Origin: Anaerolineae bacterium
GTDB lineage: Bacteria; Chloroflexota; Anaerolineae; B4-G1; SLSP01
NCBI GenBank assembly: GCA_016934645.1
Contig: JAFGSL010000235.1
Location: 1-6,285 of the forward strand
DNA: 6,285 nucleotides
Direction of reading: 5' to 3'
The position numbers and the translations under genes are program-made. The notes below the pieces were generated by a model, which was not told the DNA's origin, searched no databases, and was given only the letters and a program-made list of their open reading frames with translations. Below are positions 5,308-6,285 of this stretch, in pieces (position 1 is the first letter of the stretch; each line of letters opens with the position of its first letter).

Positions 5308-6285
5308 TTACGCCGCCGCATAGATGCTCTGGCCCGCGCCACCATAGCTGTCATAGATGTGGGCATACACGTCATCGCACTTCTGGTTGTAGAGTTCGGT
5401 GTCGTAGCGGGCGGGTAGGCGTTGGTCCAGTACGTCCTGGATCATCAGCCGCACGGCGGCGCGGTACTGCTGGCGCTTGCGCCAGTCGAGGACGAGTTTT
5501 TCGCGTTTGAGGGTCGCCAACAGGTCACGGGCGATTTGTTTGACAGCCTTCCGCTCGGCCCCGCTCAGCTCTGGGCCGGGGCGGGTGAGGATGTCGAAGA
5601 TCGCCAGTTCTTCCTCGCTGAGGTTTTCGCGGACGTGGCGTTGTTCTTCGGCGTTGAGCTGCTGCGCCAGATCGACCAACTCCTGGAAGAAGGTTTCCAC
5701 ATTGGCCGAACCGGCGTTGTAAGCGTCGATCAGGCGCTGGAATTCTTCTTGATAGTTGATGCGGCGGCGGTTGCGGCGCACCAGTCGCTGCAATAGGGCG
5801 TTGAGCGTCCCCCGCAGTTTCTCGGCCTCGGTGTGCTGGCGTCCTTCCGCAAAGCGCTGTTTGAGGGCCTCAAAGTCTACTTTGCTCAGATCGTATCGGC
5901 GCGCACCGGCCTGGATGACGTAAGCCTGCGCCATGATGGAGTCATCCAACAGCGTCGTCATTTCCGTCTCGACATCGGGAAGCACCACATCCGGCCCTAG
6001 GGTGCGGATTTTTTGCGCCAGGAAGAGCAGCAGTCTGCGCCGGGCGGAGAATTCCGCCGCGCGCGGATCGGGCAGGATGGCGCAGTAGAGGCGGTCCACG
6101 CCTGCGACCAGGTTGAGGAAGCGTAATTTGAGTTCGTCGTTGACGATGATCTGTTCCACAGCATCGTCGGCAGCTTCCTCCGTCTGCGCATCCACCAAGA
6201 CGTTGACTGCGGTATCCATCGCCGCGATGTGTGCAAAGACGTTTTGGCTGCGCGTCAGGAGCGCGTCCAGGTTTACGCCGCGTTC
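5308..6285 (-). CDS. hsdR: Type I restriction enzyme R subunit, C-terminal part (partial)
   Basis: The reading frame is open to the right edge (325 residues visible, no stop up to 6285), so the N-terminus lies outside the window. HsdR is the nuclease and DNA-translocating subunit of type I restriction-modification complexes. The nuclease and helicase motifs would be upstream and are not seen. The visible part is mostly helical and charged and matches the C-terminal (DUF3387-like) domain, which in this family docks the motor to the methyltransferase. Recognisable stretches are ENLSEEELAIFDILTRP (220-236), REKLVLDWRKRQQ (261-273) and the end, KCDDVYAHIYDSY (302-314) with SIYAAA at the C-terminus. 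The ending looks natural, with no truncation. Partner hsdM and hsdS genes would be expected to the right, but none is visible. Family assignment is by recognition, without a search. Confidence 0.85.
   Translation of the reverse strand, partial: ERGVNLDALLTRSQNVFAHIAAMDTAVNVLVDAQTEEAADDAVEQIIVNDELKLRFLNLVAGVDRLYCAILPDPRAAEFSARRRLLLFLAQKIRTLGPDVVLPDVETEMTTLLDDSIMAQAYVIQAGARRYDLSKVDFEALKQRFAEGRQHTEAEKLRGTLNALLQRLVRRNRRRINYQEEFQRLIDAYNAGSANVETFFQELVDLAQQLNAEEQRHVRENLSEEELAIFDILTRPGPELSGAERKAVKQIARDLLATLKREKLVLDWRKRQQYRAAVRLMIQDVLDQRLPARYDTELYNQKCDDVYAHIYDSYGGAGQSIYAAA

Noticed and set aside
5422..5796. Plus-strand open frame opposite the HsdR C-terminus
   Set aside because: Antisense shadow of a well-recognised HsdR domain with no independent support.
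6217..6219. True start of the minus-strand gene at the ATG at 6219
   Set aside because: The frame stays open to the window edge, translation upstream continues in the same helical style, and HsdR proteins are far longer than 303 residues.

Overview
The window carries one three-gene operon on the plus strand (348-5229) and, convergent to it, the 3' end of a fourth gene on the minus strand (5308-6285, running off the right edge). The operon encodes a GldA-type ABC ATPase, a 988-residue fusion of an ABC-2 permease with a GldG-type extracytoplasmic domain, and a membrane-anchored DUF4340-type protein. The minus-strand gene is the C-terminal helical part of a type I restriction enzyme R subunit (HsdR).

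The DNA is GC-rich and bacterial. The Pro-Thr tail on the third protein (PTPTPT) and the fused GldF/GldG architecture suggest Chloroflexota (Anaerolineae-like). This is an inference from style, not a demonstrated placement.

Layout. Bases 1-347 hold no convincing gene but are dense in signals: four 11-bp-spaced CNTAAR hexamers (72-110) that look like a tandem binding site for an OmpR/PhoB-type response regulator and overlap the -35 of a candidate promoter; a second candidate promoter (165-192); a small hairpin (211-228); a large terminator-like hairpin with a short T-run (234-284); five tandem heptamers of ATTCGTA (299-333); and a strong AGGAGG ribosome binding site. The three genes are joined by two ATGA stop/start overlaps whose surrounding 19 bases are nearly identical. 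A perfect 14-bp stem with a 3-base loop (5260-5290) is a bidirectional terminator between the convergent genes.

How the genes work together (inference from family and topology). The ATPase would drive the six-helix permease half of the fusion. The fusion's large GldG part should lie outside the membrane between a seventh and an eighth helix, next to the anchored DUF4340 protein. The transported substrate cannot be read from the sequence. In Bacteroidetes the related GldA/GldF/GldG proteins are linked to gliding, but these genes also occur in non-gliding bacteria.

The most interesting points are the regulatory leader (response-regulator-like array plus possible attenuator), the tandem duplication inside the GldG part, and two unrelated 7-bp-period repeat tracts, one in the leader and one inside the coding sequence of the fusion.
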